DNA of 64,000 nt, taken from Saprospiraceae bacterium (GTDB lineage: Bacteria > Bacteroidota > Bacteroidia > Chitinophagales > Saprospiraceae). This document shows, piece after piece, positions 1 to 7,910 of this stretch. The position numbers and the translations under genes were made by a program. Under the pieces are notes generated by a model, which saw nothing but the letters and a program-made list of their open reading frames with translations, did not search any database and was not told the DNA's origin. Within the stretch, counting starts at the first letter, position 1. Each line of letters opens with the position of its first letter. Location of the stretch: NCBI GenBank assembly GCA_016714985.1, contig JADKBS010000006.1, positions 281,125-345,124 on the forward strand. Reading direction: 5' to 3'.

Positions 1-10
1 CCATGTTAGC

Positions 11-35
11 GCACCTATCGCTAGGTATCTGGTGC
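11..35. terminator. Possible hairpin after the Fe-S operon
   Basis: A perfect 5-bp stem (ACCTA/TAGGT, loop TCGC) lies at 13-26, nested inside GCACC/GGTGC at 11-35, just downstream of the NifU stop codon on the minus strand. No T-run follows it, and the window edge is close, so terminator function is only a guess. Confidence 0.25.
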
Positions 36-39
36 TGAA

Positions 40-294
40 TCAATTTACGGCCTCGATGTTTTGTATCGCTGGTACTTTTGCCTTGATAGCGACCTCAATA
101 CCAGCTTTCATGGTCATCAATGACATATTGCAGTTTTGGCAGTTGCCCAGCCATTTCACTTTCACGGTCATTTCATCCGTAATGTCCACCACTTCAATAT
201 CGCCGCCATCTGACTTCAAATGCGGACGAACGTCGTCTAAAGCATGGTTGATTTGCGCAATAAGGTCTGACTTTGCTTGTTCCAACATAATCAT
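40..294 (-). CDS. NifU C-terminal-domain Fe-S scaffold protein
   Basis: An 84-residue stand-alone NifU-like domain that would bind or pass on an Fe-S cluster in the cytoplasm. It carries the family's SDGGDIEV-type segment (residues 28-35) and the cluster-binding cysteine pair C52 and C55 in GNCQNC. Residues M1 and M3 are both possible starts. Its start codon overlaps the stop of the acetyltransferase gene by four bases (ATGA), so the two are probably translationally coupled. As the last gene after Mrp, it fits an Fe-S cluster assembly operon. Family assignment is firm; the client proteins are unknown. Confidence 0.9.
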   Translation of the reverse strand: MIMLEQAKSDLIAQINHALDDVRPHLKSDGGDIEVVDITDEMTVKVKWLGNCQNCNMSLMTMKAGIEVAIKAKVPAIQNIEAVN

Positions 295-752
295 TGATTT
301 TGTAATTGCTTGAACAACATAAGGTTGTGATGTAATTCAAAGCCAATTCGCTGGTAAAATCGGGTTGCCTTAGGGTTGTTCTTTACAGTTTCAAGCATGA
401 AAGCTACAAACTTGTATTTAGAATTTTGCTCAAGGTACATGAAAAACTGTTCCCCAATGCCGCTACTCCGATGGTTTGGCTGGATAAACAATTCATCAAC
501 ATAGCCAATCCATCCTGAATATTCGTTGCTCCAAAAACGGTTTAGTATGCAATAGCCAATCGTTTCGCCATTTGCCTCAAAGATGATGATTTCACTGGGG
601 TTTGAAGGCGAAATGAGAGGCTCTATTGATAAGGCTATTTTTTCAGCACTCATTTGCGTTGCTTTCGTTCCATCCTTGGTGTAGAGTCCCAGAACCATTT
701 CTACCAAAGTTGAAAAATCGGATTGCTTGTATTCCCTGAATGTCAAATCCAT
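291..752 (-). CDS. GNAT-family N-acetyltransferase
   Basis: A 153-residue single-domain GNAT protein that transfers an acyl group from acyl-CoA to an amine; the substrate is not predictable. The acetyl-CoA pyrophosphate-binding motif is HRSSGIG at residues 94-100, preceded by the strand YVDELFI, and the C-terminal ATRFYQRIGF segment is typical of the fold. It sits four bases after mrp and overlaps the NifU gene by four bases, so it is the middle gene of a three-gene operon. Why an acetyltransferase is placed with Fe-S genes is not evident from the sequence. Confidence 0.85.
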   Translation of the reverse strand: MDLTFREYKQSDFSTLVEMVLGLYTKDGTKATQMSAEKIALSIEPLISPSNPSEIIIFEANGETIGYCILNRFWSNEYSGWIGYVDELFIQPNHRSSGIGEQFFMYLEQNSKYKFVAFMLETVKNNPKATRFYQRIGFELHHNLMLFKQLQNQ

Positions 753-756
753 GTCA

Positions 757-1860
757 TTAGCTCGTTACGTTGACGATTTTCGTCGGCTCCAATCGCTCGT
801 TTCTGATCTCCACTTGCCGGACGGTATTTTCAGCTATTTTTATGAAAGCTTCTCCAACCATCGACTGTGGATTGACAACTACTGGCTTTCCTGAATCACC
901 TCCTTCCCTTATTCCCTGAACAATAGGCACTTGTCCAAGCAATACCGATTCAGCCATTACGGCGAGTCGCTTGCCGCCACCTTGACCAAAAAGGAAGTAT
1001 TTGCGGTCTGGCATGTCTTCTGGCGTAAACCAGGCCATGTTTTCCACCACGCCTAAGATGGGCACATTGACCGATGGCATTAAAAACATGTTCATAGCTT
1101 TCACCGCATCCACAACGGCCACTTCTTGTGGCGTGGTAACGACGATGGCCCCCGTCACGGGAACAGTTTGTACCAAGGTTAGTTGTATGTCGCCAGTTCC
1201 GGGCGGAAGGTCAACTACCAGGTAGTCGAGGTCAGGCCAAACCACATCATTGAAAAACTGCTTTATGATTGCTGCCAACCTTGGGCCTCTTAATACCACA
1301 GCCTGCTCAGGTTCGATGATAAAACCAATGGACATTACTGGAATGTCGTAGGCCATGAGTGGAATGATTTTGGGTTGGCCATTTATTTCTTGAATGCGTG
1401 GCCTTTGGCCTTGCAATCCAAACATGGTTGGAATGGAAGGGCCATATAGATCGGCGTCTATCAAGCCTACTTTAGCGCCCAGTCGCTTCAGCCCCAAAGC
1501 CAAATTGACGGATACCGTGGACTTTCCAACACCTCCTTTGCCGGAGGCGACGGCTATGATATTCTTAATTTGAGGGACGGAACTGCTTCGTTCTTCTGCT
1601 CCCAGTGCTTTGGCCACCACGTGCACATTGACATCAGCATTTGGGTAAACCTCCTTCACGGTTGCAACACAATCAAAAATCAGGTTGGACTTGTGCGGGC
1701 TGTTGAGCGAGGGGAGCACAAGGTTGAAGTTGACGTTGTTACCTTCCGTTTGCAGGTTCTCAACCATGCGTGCCGCAATGATATCCTTGCCAGTACTGGG
1801 GTCTTTCACCCGGTACAATGCATCCACAATCTGTTGTTTATCAATTTCCATCTTTGGCAT
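757..1860 (-). CDS. apbC: Mrp/ApbC (NBP35-type) Fe-S carrier P-loop ATPase
   Basis: A 367-residue protein with an N-terminal MIP18/DUF59-type domain (about residues 5-90) and a deviant Walker A, GKGGVGKS at 107-114, of the MinD/Mrp superfamily. The segment DLPPGTGD is the Mrp signature. Family members carry Fe-S clusters to apoproteins. The CxxC pair found near the C-terminus of many Mrp proteins is not visible; in its place is a WFTPEDMP-type sequence that I associate with Bacteroidota homologues. First gene of the operon with a GNAT protein and NifU; a promoter-like TACTTTTG box lies at 2028-2035 on the same strand, leaving a leader of about 165 nt. Confidence 0.93.
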   Translation of the reverse strand: MPKMEIDKQQIVDALYRVKDPSTGKDIIAARMVENLQTEGNNVNFNLVLPSLNSPHKSNLIFDCVATVKEVYPNADVNVHVVAKALGAEERSSSVPQIKNIIAVASGKGGVGKSTVSVNLALGLKRLGAKVGLIDADLYGPSIPTMFGLQGQRPRIQEINGQPKIIPLMAYDIPVMSIGFIIEPEQAVVLRGPRLAAIIKQFFNDVVWPDLDYLVVDLPPGTGDIQLTLVQTVPVTGAIVVTTPQEVAVVDAVKAMNMFLMPSVNVPILGVVENMAWFTPEDMPDRKYFLFGQGGGKRLAVMAESVLLGQVPIVQGIREGGDSGKPVVVNPQSMVGEAFIKIAENTVRQVEIRNERLEPTKIVNVTS

Positions 1861-1862
1861 TT

Positions 1863-1932
1863 GTGACTACTTAGCAGTGTTGGTGTTATATAGAAAAATT
1901 TCAGTTTTCTTAAAAACAACCCAAAACTGTGG
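1863..1932. repeat. Degenerate copy of the GTAAC-ended element (half-element relic)
   Basis: GTGACTACTTAGCAG at 1863-1877 matches the 12-bp end of the four clear copies plus its next bases at 14 of 15 positions. The following bases (a GGTGTT arm, AGAAAAATTT, a loop, and a CCCAAAACTGTGG arm) align by eye with the right half of the copy at 30292-30419 read in reverse. Similarity fades after about 1932 and no other end is seen. It abuts the mrp start codon, so it now forms part of that gene's 5' leader. Confidence 0.5.
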
Positions 1933-2285
1933 CCCTCTAGCTAGCGTGCATATATCGTTGTAGGCACAACTGACTTGTGATACAGTTTCAGCCTCTCCTA
2001 AATGGTACGCTATTTTTATGAGAGGCACAAAAGTAGCATGATTTCGGATTAGGTTCCCTTACTAAAGGGATAAATCGGGGCGATTGCTTTGCAAGGTGGT
2101 AAAGGTTTGTTGGGTAAAATTTTAATTTTTTTCCACACACACTGTTATCAGGTAGGTAGTCGAGAATGATGAATGAAGGGATGATGCTGATGCGCAGATT
2201 GTTTTTTTGGGCTGTTCAACGAAAAGAAAAGTACAAGTGCATGTGTTGATGCTTCAGATTGATCGTTTCTTCTACACTATAAGTT
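1933..2285. other. Non-coding gap between divergent mrp and ribF; two short hairpins
   Basis: No credible gene is seen here. GCCTCTC at 1991-1997 can pair with GAGAGGC at 2020-2026 (22-nt loop), and TCCCTT at 2055-2060 pairs perfectly with AAGGGA at 2065-2070 (4-nt loop). A TACTTTTG box on the minus strand lies at 2028-2035. The stretch from 2071 to 2285 shows nothing I can name. Confidence 0.4.
2028..2035 (-). promoter_or_regulatory. Promoter-like -7 box (TACTTTTG) facing mrp
   Basis: The minus-strand octamer matches the Bacteroidota -7 consensus TAnnTTTG. It faces the mrp operon and would give a leader of roughly 165 nt that includes the element relic. No convincing -33 box was found upstream, so this rests on one motif. 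Confidence 0.4.
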
Positions 2286-2400
2286 CACGCCGTCAAGTTT
2301 TGGGCATGGCACCCGACGTAGGTCGGAACAACAGTCCCGGCGAAATCCCATCAAAACTGGGGTTTAGGTTTACTTTTGCCCATGCCAAAACTTGGCGGTG
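2286..2400. other. Large inverted-repeat structure, possible structured RNA or element remnant
   Basis: The arms at 2286-2309 and 2380-2400 pair along about 20 positions with small bulges; the core CAAGTTTTGG(G)CATGG against CCATGCCAAAACTTG differs by one extra base. Inside lie a perfect 5-bp hairpin with a GTAG loop (2313-2326) and a CCCA/TGGG stem (2347-2361). The layout, one closing stem with two inner hairpins, is what a folded RNA or a small palindromic element would give. It lies about 125 bp upstream of ribF. I tried to match the FMN riboswitch core and could not. Family unknown. Confidence 0.4.
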
Positions 2401-2528
2401 CTAGGTATAGATCATCAGACTATTTCAGTTTTGCACCAGTCCTAAAAATGCAATGCCTGAGATTTTTTGCCCAAAGGCTTGAATTCGGCAATGCGAAATG
2501 CGAAATCGAATTACTTTTGCTCCCATGA
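2382..2528 (+). CDS. Possible small upstream ORF overlapping the ribF start
   Basis: An ORF of about 48 codons begins at ATG 2382, four bases after a TACTTTTG box at 2371-2378, and its TGA overlaps the ribF ATG at 2525 (ATGA). The spacing of box to ATG is nearly the same as that at ribF itself. The predicted peptide has no recognisable domain, and half of it lies in the inverted-repeat arm. It could be a coupling leader or chance. Confidence 0.2.
   Translation: MPKLGGARYRSSDYFSFAPVLKMQCLRFFAQRLEFGNAKCEIELLLLP
2512..2519 (+). promoter_or_regulatory. Promoter-like -7 box (TACTTTTG) immediately before ribF
   Basis: The octamer fits TAnnTTTG and ends five bases before the ribF ATG at 2525. If used, transcription would begin at or almost at the start codon, giving a leaderless mRNA. 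No clear -33 element was seen. The same octamer recurs at 2371-2378 and, on the other strand, at 2028-2035. Confidence 0.35.
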
Positions 2529-4522
2529 AATTGCACAGGGACCTCAGCAACCTGCCTCAATTCAGAAATGCAGTTATCACCATCGGCTCGTTCGATGGGG
2601 TGCATTGCGGGCATCACAAGATTATCAAAAAGGTCAAAGACTTGGCCTTGGCTACTGGCGGTGAGAGCATCATCATCACCTTTCACCCGCATCCCCGTCA
2701 GATTATCTACCCAAAGGACGATACGCTGAAGCTGATTACCAGCACAGAGGAAAAAATTGCGCTTCTTGAAAAAACGGGCATTGACCACTTGGTCATCGTA
2801 CCTTTTTCCTTTGAGTTTTCGCAGCTCAGTGCTGACGAGTACATTCAGCGGTTCCTTGTTGGCAAGTTTGAGCCAAAACATATAGTCATCGGCTACGACC
2901 ACCGTTTTGGCATGAACCGCCAAGGCGACATTAATTTCCTGCGTTGGTACGAGAGAAGTTACGGCTACAAGGTCATCGAGATTGAAAAAGCGGAGGTGGA
3001 TGAGCTCGCCGTGAGTTCTACCCGTATTCGGGAGGCTGTTGAGTCTGCAGATGTTGCTGGCGTGACGAGGTTGTTGGGTGGCTATTTTACGCTCACAGGC
3101 AAGGTGGTTAAAGGGCAGCAGATTGGTTCGACCATCGGTTATCCAACAGCCAACCTTGAAATCAAGGAACCGTTAAAGCTTATGCCACCCGATGGCGTTT
3201 ATGCTTGCTTCGCAAACTACGATGGACTTCGCCTACCGGGTATGCTCTATATCGGAAAAAGACCCACCTTGCGCAAATACCACAACCGTACAGTGGAGGT
3301 CAATATTTTCGATTTCAAGAAGTCGATTTATGAGGATGAACTGGTCATAGAACTGGTGGATTTCATCCGACCAGATGCAGAGTTGAAGGATTTAGAAGTA
3401 CTGAAGTCTCAAATTGCCCACGATCAAATTGTCGCAGAAAGAATTTTAGATGCTGCTCAAGCACAGGTCACGGAGTGGCAACACAAGGAAATGCCATCAG
3501 TTGCAGTTGTTATTTTGAATTACAACGGCCGCAATTTCCTTGAAAAACACCTGCCTTCTGTTGTTGCGACATCCTATCCAAATTGCAAGATCTACGTTGC
3601 CGACAATGCGAGCAAGGACGATTCAGTAAGTTTCATGCGAAAGCAATACCCTCTGGTGAAAATCATCCAACTCAAAGAGAATTTTGGTTTTTCCAAAGGC
3701 TACAACCTGGCCCTCCAAAATTTGGACGAGGATTATTTCCTGCTGCTCAATTCGGATGTGGATGTGCCTGCAAACTGGCTAGACCCCTTGGTGGAGGCAA
3801 TGGAAAAAGACCAGGCCATAGCCGCCATGCAGCCTAAGATCATGGCGCTCGGAAAACCCGAATATTTTGAATATGCTGGTGCAGCAGGTGGCTGGATAGA
3901 CTCGTTGGGTTATCCCTTTGCCAGAGGGCGAATCTTCGACACAGTCGAAAAAGACAATGGACAATACGACAATGTGGTAGAAATCTTCTGGGCATCAGGC
4001 TGTTGCATGATGGTCCGAGGGCCTTTGTTCCATGGCTTTGGCGGCTTCGATAACGATTTTTTTGCACACCTGGAAGAAATAGACCTTTGTTGGCGTTTCA
4101 AGAGAGCTGGCTACAAAGTCGTTTTCACGCCACGCTCTACCGTTTTTCACCTCGGTGGTGGTACGCTTGGCTACCATTCTCCCTACAAGACCTACCTCAA
4201 CTTCAGGAACAGCTATTACATGTTGTTGAAAAATGAAGGTGTTGTCAAACTTGCATTCTTGCTGCCTGTACGAATAATGATGGATACACTTGCTGCATTC
4301 AATTTCCTAATGCAAGCAAAATGGTTGCACGCCCAAGCAGTCATTGGGGCCTTTTTCTCCTTTTTTTTGGCGCTGGTATTGTTTATCAAAAAACGGTTTG
4401 AACTTGAATTGCTGCTCGATAAAATCCGTATTTCTCCCCAACCCAACAACCAGGGCATCTTGCCGGGCAGCATCGTCCTGAAGTACTTCGTTTTGCAAAA
4501 GAAATTTTTCAGTCGACTTTAA
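2525..4522 (+). CDS. ribF: RibF (riboflavin kinase/FAD synthetase) fused in frame to a GT2 glycosyltransferase
   Basis: Residues 1 to about 315 are a complete bifunctional RibF: the nucleotidyl-transfer motif GSFDGVHCGH at 21-30, the VSSTRIR motif, and a flavokinase domain with GYPTAN and DGVYA. It would convert riboflavin to FMN and FAD. Without a stop the frame continues into a GT2 domain starting at the codon for M323 (ATG at 3491): VVILNYNG, NFGFSKGYN, a DVD metal motif after LLLNS, and a GGFDNDFFAHLEE segment, then two hydrophobic stretches near the C-terminus. The GT2 half alone has full family length, so two ancestral genes appear joined; total 665 residues. ATG 2525 fits other RibF N-termini better than an ATG nine codons upstream. 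A lost stop codon or a base-calling error at the junction remains possible. Confidence 0.85.
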   Translation: MKLHRDLSNLPQFRNAVITIGSFDGVHCGHHKIIKKVKDLALATGGESIIITFHPHPRQIIYPKDDTLKLITSTEEKIALLEKTGIDHLVIVPFSFEFSQLSADEYIQRFLVGKFEPKHIVIGYDHRFGMNRQGDINFLRWYERSYGYKVIEIEKAEVDELAVSSTRIREAVESADVAGVTRLLGGYFTLTGKVVKGQQIGSTIGYPTANLEIKEPLKLMPPDGVYACFANYDGLRLPGMLYIGKRPTLRKYHNRTVEVNIFDFKKSIYEDELVIELVDFIRPDAELKDLEVLKSQIAHDQIVAERILDAAQAQVTEWQHKEMPSVAVVILNYNGRNFLEKHLPSVVATSYPNCKIYVADNASKDDSVSFMRKQYPLVKIIQLKENFGFSKGYNLALQNLDEDYFLLLNSDVDVPANWLDPLVEAMEKDQAIAAMQPKIMALGKPEYFEYAGAAGGWIDSLGYPFARGRIFDTVEKDNGQYDNVVEIFWASGCCMMVRGPLFHGFGGFDNDFFAHLEEIDLCWRFKRAGYKVVFTPRSTVFHLGGGTLGYHSPYKTYLNFRNSYYMLLKNEGVVKLAFLLPVRIMMDTLAAFNFLMQAKWLHAQAVIGAFFSFFLALVLFIKKRFELELLLDKIRISPQPNNQGILPGSIVLKYFVLQKKFFSRL

Positions 4523-4640
4523 ATAGCGTACGGGTTCAATCCGCTCGATTCTTATTTTGTGAAAGTAGGTTAGAAGATTGGCGTTTAGCTCTTATTCCCC
4601 TACAGTGCGCTTTGATCATTCCTATACAAATACAACCTTT

Positions 4641-5471
4641 ATGAAACAGCTCACTACCTTACTATTGGTTTTTGCTTGCGCAATGTTCCTATCAAGTACC
4701 TGCAAAAAGGGGCTAACCCTTGACGGTGGACAGGAGGTTGCCTGTATTGATAAGCAAAAGGTTGACCCCAGTAAGGTCTGTACGATGCAGTACCGCCCAG
4801 TTTGTGGTTGCGATGGCACTACCTATGGCAACCAGTGCGAAGCAGAACGGGCTGGTGTTCAGTTTTTTACAGAAGGAAAATGCGGCGAATGCGTTGACCC
4901 TAAGAAGATAAACCCAACTGGAATATGCACCTTAGAATATGTCCCAGTTTGCGGTTGCAATGGTGTTACCTACGGAAATGCCTGCGCTGCTGCTCATGCT
5001 GGCATCATGAAAACGACACCAGGCGAGTGCAATGACTGTCTGGATGCCAGCAAAATCAACCCTAATCAAGGGTGTACTAGGGAGTATCGCCCTGTCTGCG
5101 GCTGCGATGGGAAGGAATATGCCAATCCTTGCGAAGCAGAAAAGGCAGGCTTGCGGACTTGGAAGGAAGGGCCATGCAATGACTGCATTGACCCATCCAA
5201 AATCGTGGACAAAGGTTGTACGAAAGAGTACCGGCCTGTCTGCGGCTGTGACGGCAAGACCTATGGCAACCCCTGCATGGCAGAGAAAGCTGGCCTGAAA
5301 AGTTGGCAGGATGGAGAGTGCAACAGTGATTGCATTGATCCAAATCCCAGAAAGTCGGATTGCCCAGAGATTTATCAACCAGTCTGTGGTTGCGACAAAA
5401 AAACTTACCCCAACGAGTGCAGTGCACGGAATGCTGGGGTGAAAAAATACACGAAAGGGCCTTGTCAGTAA
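4641..5471 (+). CDS. Secreted five-Kazal-domain serine protease inhibitor, probable lipoprotein
   Basis: A 276-residue protein with a hydrophobic N-terminal signal ending in SSTC at about residue 21, a weak lipobox. It is followed by five Kazal-type domains, each with six cysteines and the core PVCGC(D/N)G..Y.N.C (the fifth has KK in place of the G). Kazal domains bind and block serine proteases with an exposed loop. ATG 4641 is chosen because it gives the signal peptide; an ATG at 4578 adds a non-signal extension. Domains two to five are more alike to each other at the DNA level than chance, so they arose by tandem duplication. The target protease cannot be predicted; predation defence or protection from host or self proteases are options. 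Confidence 0.88.
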   Translation: MKQLTTLLLVFACAMFLSSTCKKGLTLDGGQEVACIDKQKVDPSKVCTMQYRPVCGCDGTTYGNQCEAERAGVQFFTEGKCGECVDPKKINPTGICTLEYVPVCGCNGVTYGNACAAAHAGIMKTTPGECNDCLDASKINPNQGCTREYRPVCGCDGKEYANPCEAEKAGLRTWKEGPCNDCIDPSKIVDKGCTKEYRPVCGCDGKTYGNPCMAEKAGLKSWQDGECNSDCIDPNPRKSDCPEIYQPVCGCDKKTYPNECSARNAGVKKYTKGPCQ

Positions 5472-5558
5472 GGCACTGATTTTGAAATCATCAGTAGATT
5501 TACGAGTTTGGATTTACGAGTTACGATTGAACGACTGCTTGAAATTCAATCAATTGCA

Positions 5559-5705
5559 CTGAAATCGTAACTGCTTAGGAGATTGTGGGAGGAGAGAGAA
5601 AAAATGAAATTTTTTCTCTCTCCTCCCGCATTTTGGGGTGTTTTTTGGGGGGAAATTGAAAGTTTTCCCCAAAAAACACCCCCTGCTAACTAGTTACCTG
5701 AAATC
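5559..5705. mobile_element. GTAAC-ended MITE-like element, copy 1, with 8-bp target duplication
   Basis: The element is 5567-5697 (131 bp), starting GTAACTGCTTAG and ending CTAACTAGTTAC, flanked on both sides by CTGAAATC (5559-5566 and 5698-5705). Inside are two long hairpins, one built on GGGAGGAGAG, one on GGGGTGTTTTTTGGGG. It encodes no protein. GTAA ends plus 8-bp duplications are the rules of IS66-family transposition, so it is probably mobilised in trans. It lies between the Kazal gene and a beta-barrel gene. Confidence 0.85.
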
Positions 5706-5763
5706 AATATATAGACAAATTTATATTGGCTGCTTAAGCTATTGAAAACAAATTAATTGCGTC

Positions 5764-6534
5764 ATGAAACAAATTGTCACAATCGTTTTCCTTTTTGCAA
5801 TTGCCATCAATCTTAGCGGGCAAATCAACCGACAGAAACGGGTTCAGGCAAGTCAAAACGAAGGATCTATCCTTTTGCTCAATTTTGGATATGGGGGTCA
5901 AGTCCCTGGTGCAGACATGGCAACCCGTTTTGGTGCCAATTTTCTGGCAGGTGTCAATATTGATTACTACACTTCCAATAATTTTATTGTGGGCATTCAA
6001 GGGGATTTCTTGTTTGGGAAAAAAGTCAATATTGATGTATTGAGCAACCTTAGAGGGTCAGAAGGCTTTGTTTATGCAGATGATGGTGGGTTTGCCGATG
6101 TTCAGCTACGGGAAAGAGGATTGTCGTTTAGTGCCCATATTGGCAAAGTCATTCCTATTTCATCGAAGAACAAGCGCTCCGGTATTCGACTTACTGCTGG
6201 AGCAGGGCTGCTCAGGCATAAGATTCGAATCCAAGATGAACCACAGGTCTTTGTATCGAGCCTTGGCGATGATTACAAAAAAGGCTATGACCGCCTCGCA
6301 AGCGGCTTGGTTCTTACGGAATTTATTGGTTATCAGCATATTGCAAACAACCGGTTGATCAATTTTTCCATTGGCGTCGAACTGTATCAAGGCTTCACAC
6401 ATGGAAGGCGAAGTTTTAATTTTGACACAAAATTGCCCGGATTGGAGAAGCGCATAGACCTATTGTATGGCTATAGGTTAACTTGGATGCTTCCATTGTT
6501 TATTGGAGAAAACCCCGATGAAATAAACTATTGA
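5764..6534 (+). CDS. Outer-membrane beta-barrel protein of unknown role
   Basis: A 256-residue protein with a short signal peptide ending near the alanine/serine-glycine region around residue 19 (INLSGQ). The mature part alternates polar and aromatic residues in strands and has glycine-rich turns (NFGYGGQ, GANFLAGVN, TAGAGLL), as in Bacteroidota barrels of eight or more strands. It ends with a strand containing YGYRLTWMLPLF. It starts just 5 bp before kdtA in the same direction (stop 6534, kdtA ATG 6539), so the two are probably co-transcribed. No function can be given; it may be an envelope-assembly factor. It resembles the PorT-type barrel family only in overall layout. Confidence 0.6.
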   Translation: MKQIVTIVFLFAIAINLSGQINRQKRVQASQNEGSILLLNFGYGGQVPGADMATRFGANFLAGVNIDYYTSNNFIVGIQGDFLFGKKVNIDVLSNLRGSEGFVYADDGGFADVQLRERGLSFSAHIGKVIPISSKNKRSGIRLTAGAGLLRHKIRIQDEPQVFVSSLGDDYKKGYDRLASGLVLTEFIGYQHIANNRLINFSIGVELYQGFTHGRRSFNFDTKLPGLEKRIDLLYGYRLTWMLPLFIGENPDEINY

Positions 6535-6538
6535 ACTG

Positions 6539-7825
6539 ATGTCCAATGGTCAGAATTGCTTCCAGCTTTGGTTGTATAACTGCGTGACACAAGTCTATTT
6601 TCTGGGCATTCGGATTGCTTCAGCTTGGAATGAAAAGGCTAGGAAATGGGTGAAGGGTAGGGTAGCGGTATGGGATGATTTATCCGCTTTGCAATTGAGC
6701 CAAAGACCTGATAACCAACGACTTCTGTGGATGCACTGCGCCTCCTTGGGTGAGTTTGAGCAGGGTAGGCCGTTTCTTGAAGCCATCAGGAACAAGTATC
6801 CGAACATTCAAATCCTACTGACTTTTTTCTCGCCGTCTGGCTACGAAATCCGCAAGGATTACCCAGTTGCCAATTGGGTTGCCTATTTGCCCGCCGATTC
6901 TGCTTCAAATGCCAATAAGTTCTTGAAAATGGTTCGGCCAGACCTTGTCCTTTTTGTCAAATACGAGTTTTGGTACCATTACCTTACCCAACTTAAGGAA
7001 AATGGAATTCCATGCCTATTGATTTCCGCCATATTTAGGCCCTCCCAGGCATTCTTCAAATGGTATGGAGGCTTGCATCGCAGTATGCTCGGTGCCTTTT
7101 CGAATATCTTAGTGCAAGATGAGGCATCCAAGGATTTGCTTTCACAAAATGGCTTATACAAGGTTGGGGTGGTTGGCGATACCCGGGTAGATAGGGTCGC
7201 CGAAATAGCTGCCAATCCCATAGATTTGCCATTGGTCAAAGATTTTTGTGGCGACCATAAGATTTTGGTTTGCGGCAGCACTTGGCCTCTCGACGAAAAG
7301 ATTTTGTCCCCGATTTTTTCAAGCCCATTTTTTGAGGATTGGAAGTTCATTCTTGCCCCTCATGACATACAATCGGCTCATTTGAAGGAAATTGCATCAA
7401 AACTGCTTGTGCCTTTTACCTGGTTTTCCAAATTGGGAGCCGGACATGAACCTAGTAGGCTATTGGTAGTAGATACTATAGGCTTATTGTCTTCCATTTA
7501 CCAATTTGGTCATGTTGCTTATATCGGGGGAGGTTTTGAGCAGGGTGTCCATAATACGTTGGAACCAGCGGCATTCGGCTTGCCCATAGTTTTTGGGCCG
7601 AAGTTCCAAAAGTTTGGGGAGGCGAGGTGGATGGTGGCAAATGGTGCAGCCTTTGAAGTCAGAGATGGGAAAAGTCTTTTTGAGGTACTCATAACCCTCG
7701 AAAACCCAGAATTCCGAATGAGCGCCGCCCAAACTTCAAGGGACTTTATCCATCGTAACAAAGGTGGAACAAAAAAAGTACTTGCGATGGCGGAGGTTAT
7801 TTTGTTCCGCCAATTGAACCAGTAA
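6539..7825 (+). CDS. waaA: 3-deoxy-D-manno-octulosonic acid transferase (KdtA/WaaA)
   Basis: A 428-residue GT-B enzyme that adds Kdo from CMP-Kdo to the lipid A precursor at the inner face of the cytoplasmic membrane. The N-terminus has a hydrophobic anchor stretch, and CASLGEFEQG at about residues 63-72 contains the conserved catalytic-base glutamate. The C-terminal half carries the family block GGGFEQGVHNTLEPAAFG and FGPKFQKF. Length and motifs are complete. It shows that the organism makes Kdo-type LPS. The gene follows the beta-barrel gene by four bases. Confidence 0.95.
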   Translation: MSNGQNCFQLWLYNCVTQVYFLGIRIASAWNEKARKWVKGRVAVWDDLSALQLSQRPDNQRLLWMHCASLGEFEQGRPFLEAIRNKYPNIQILLTFFSPSGYEIRKDYPVANWVAYLPADSASNANKFLKMVRPDLVLFVKYEFWYHYLTQLKENGIPCLLISAIFRPSQAFFKWYGGLHRSMLGAFSNILVQDEASKDLLSQNGLYKVGVVGDTRVDRVAEIAANPIDLPLVKDFCGDHKILVCGSTWPLDEKILSPIFSSPFFEDWKFILAPHDIQSAHLKEIASKLLVPFTWFSKLGAGHEPSRLLVVDTIGLLSSIYQFGHVAYIGGGFEQGVHNTLEPAAFGLPIVFGPKFQKFGEARWMVANGAAFEVRDGKSLFEVLITLENPEFRMSAAQTSRDFIHRNKGGTKKVLAMAEVILFRQLNQ

Positions 7826-7910
7826 TAGCTTTTCGCACGCCTCACTACCCAAAATACAAAAGTTCACGCTATTTTTACCTTTAAAATTACACCTAAGAAA
7901 TTTGCTCATT

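Noticed and set aside
2286..2400. FMN riboswitch for ribF
   Set aside because: The GGCGAAATCCC stretch is suggestive, but the invariant core segments of the RFN element and its six-stem layout are not there.
4740..5465. Recurring GTCTGCGGCTG-type DNA repeats that look like a minisatellite or CRISPR array
   Set aside because: They are the coding repeats of five Kazal domains in one frame, about 150 bp apart, and the spacing carries coding sequence rather than unique spacers.
5567..5697. Element copy 1 read as a simple transcription terminator
   Set aside because: It folds into strong hairpins, but the same sequence recurs at four places with target duplications, so a mobile origin explains it better; a terminator side effect remains possible.
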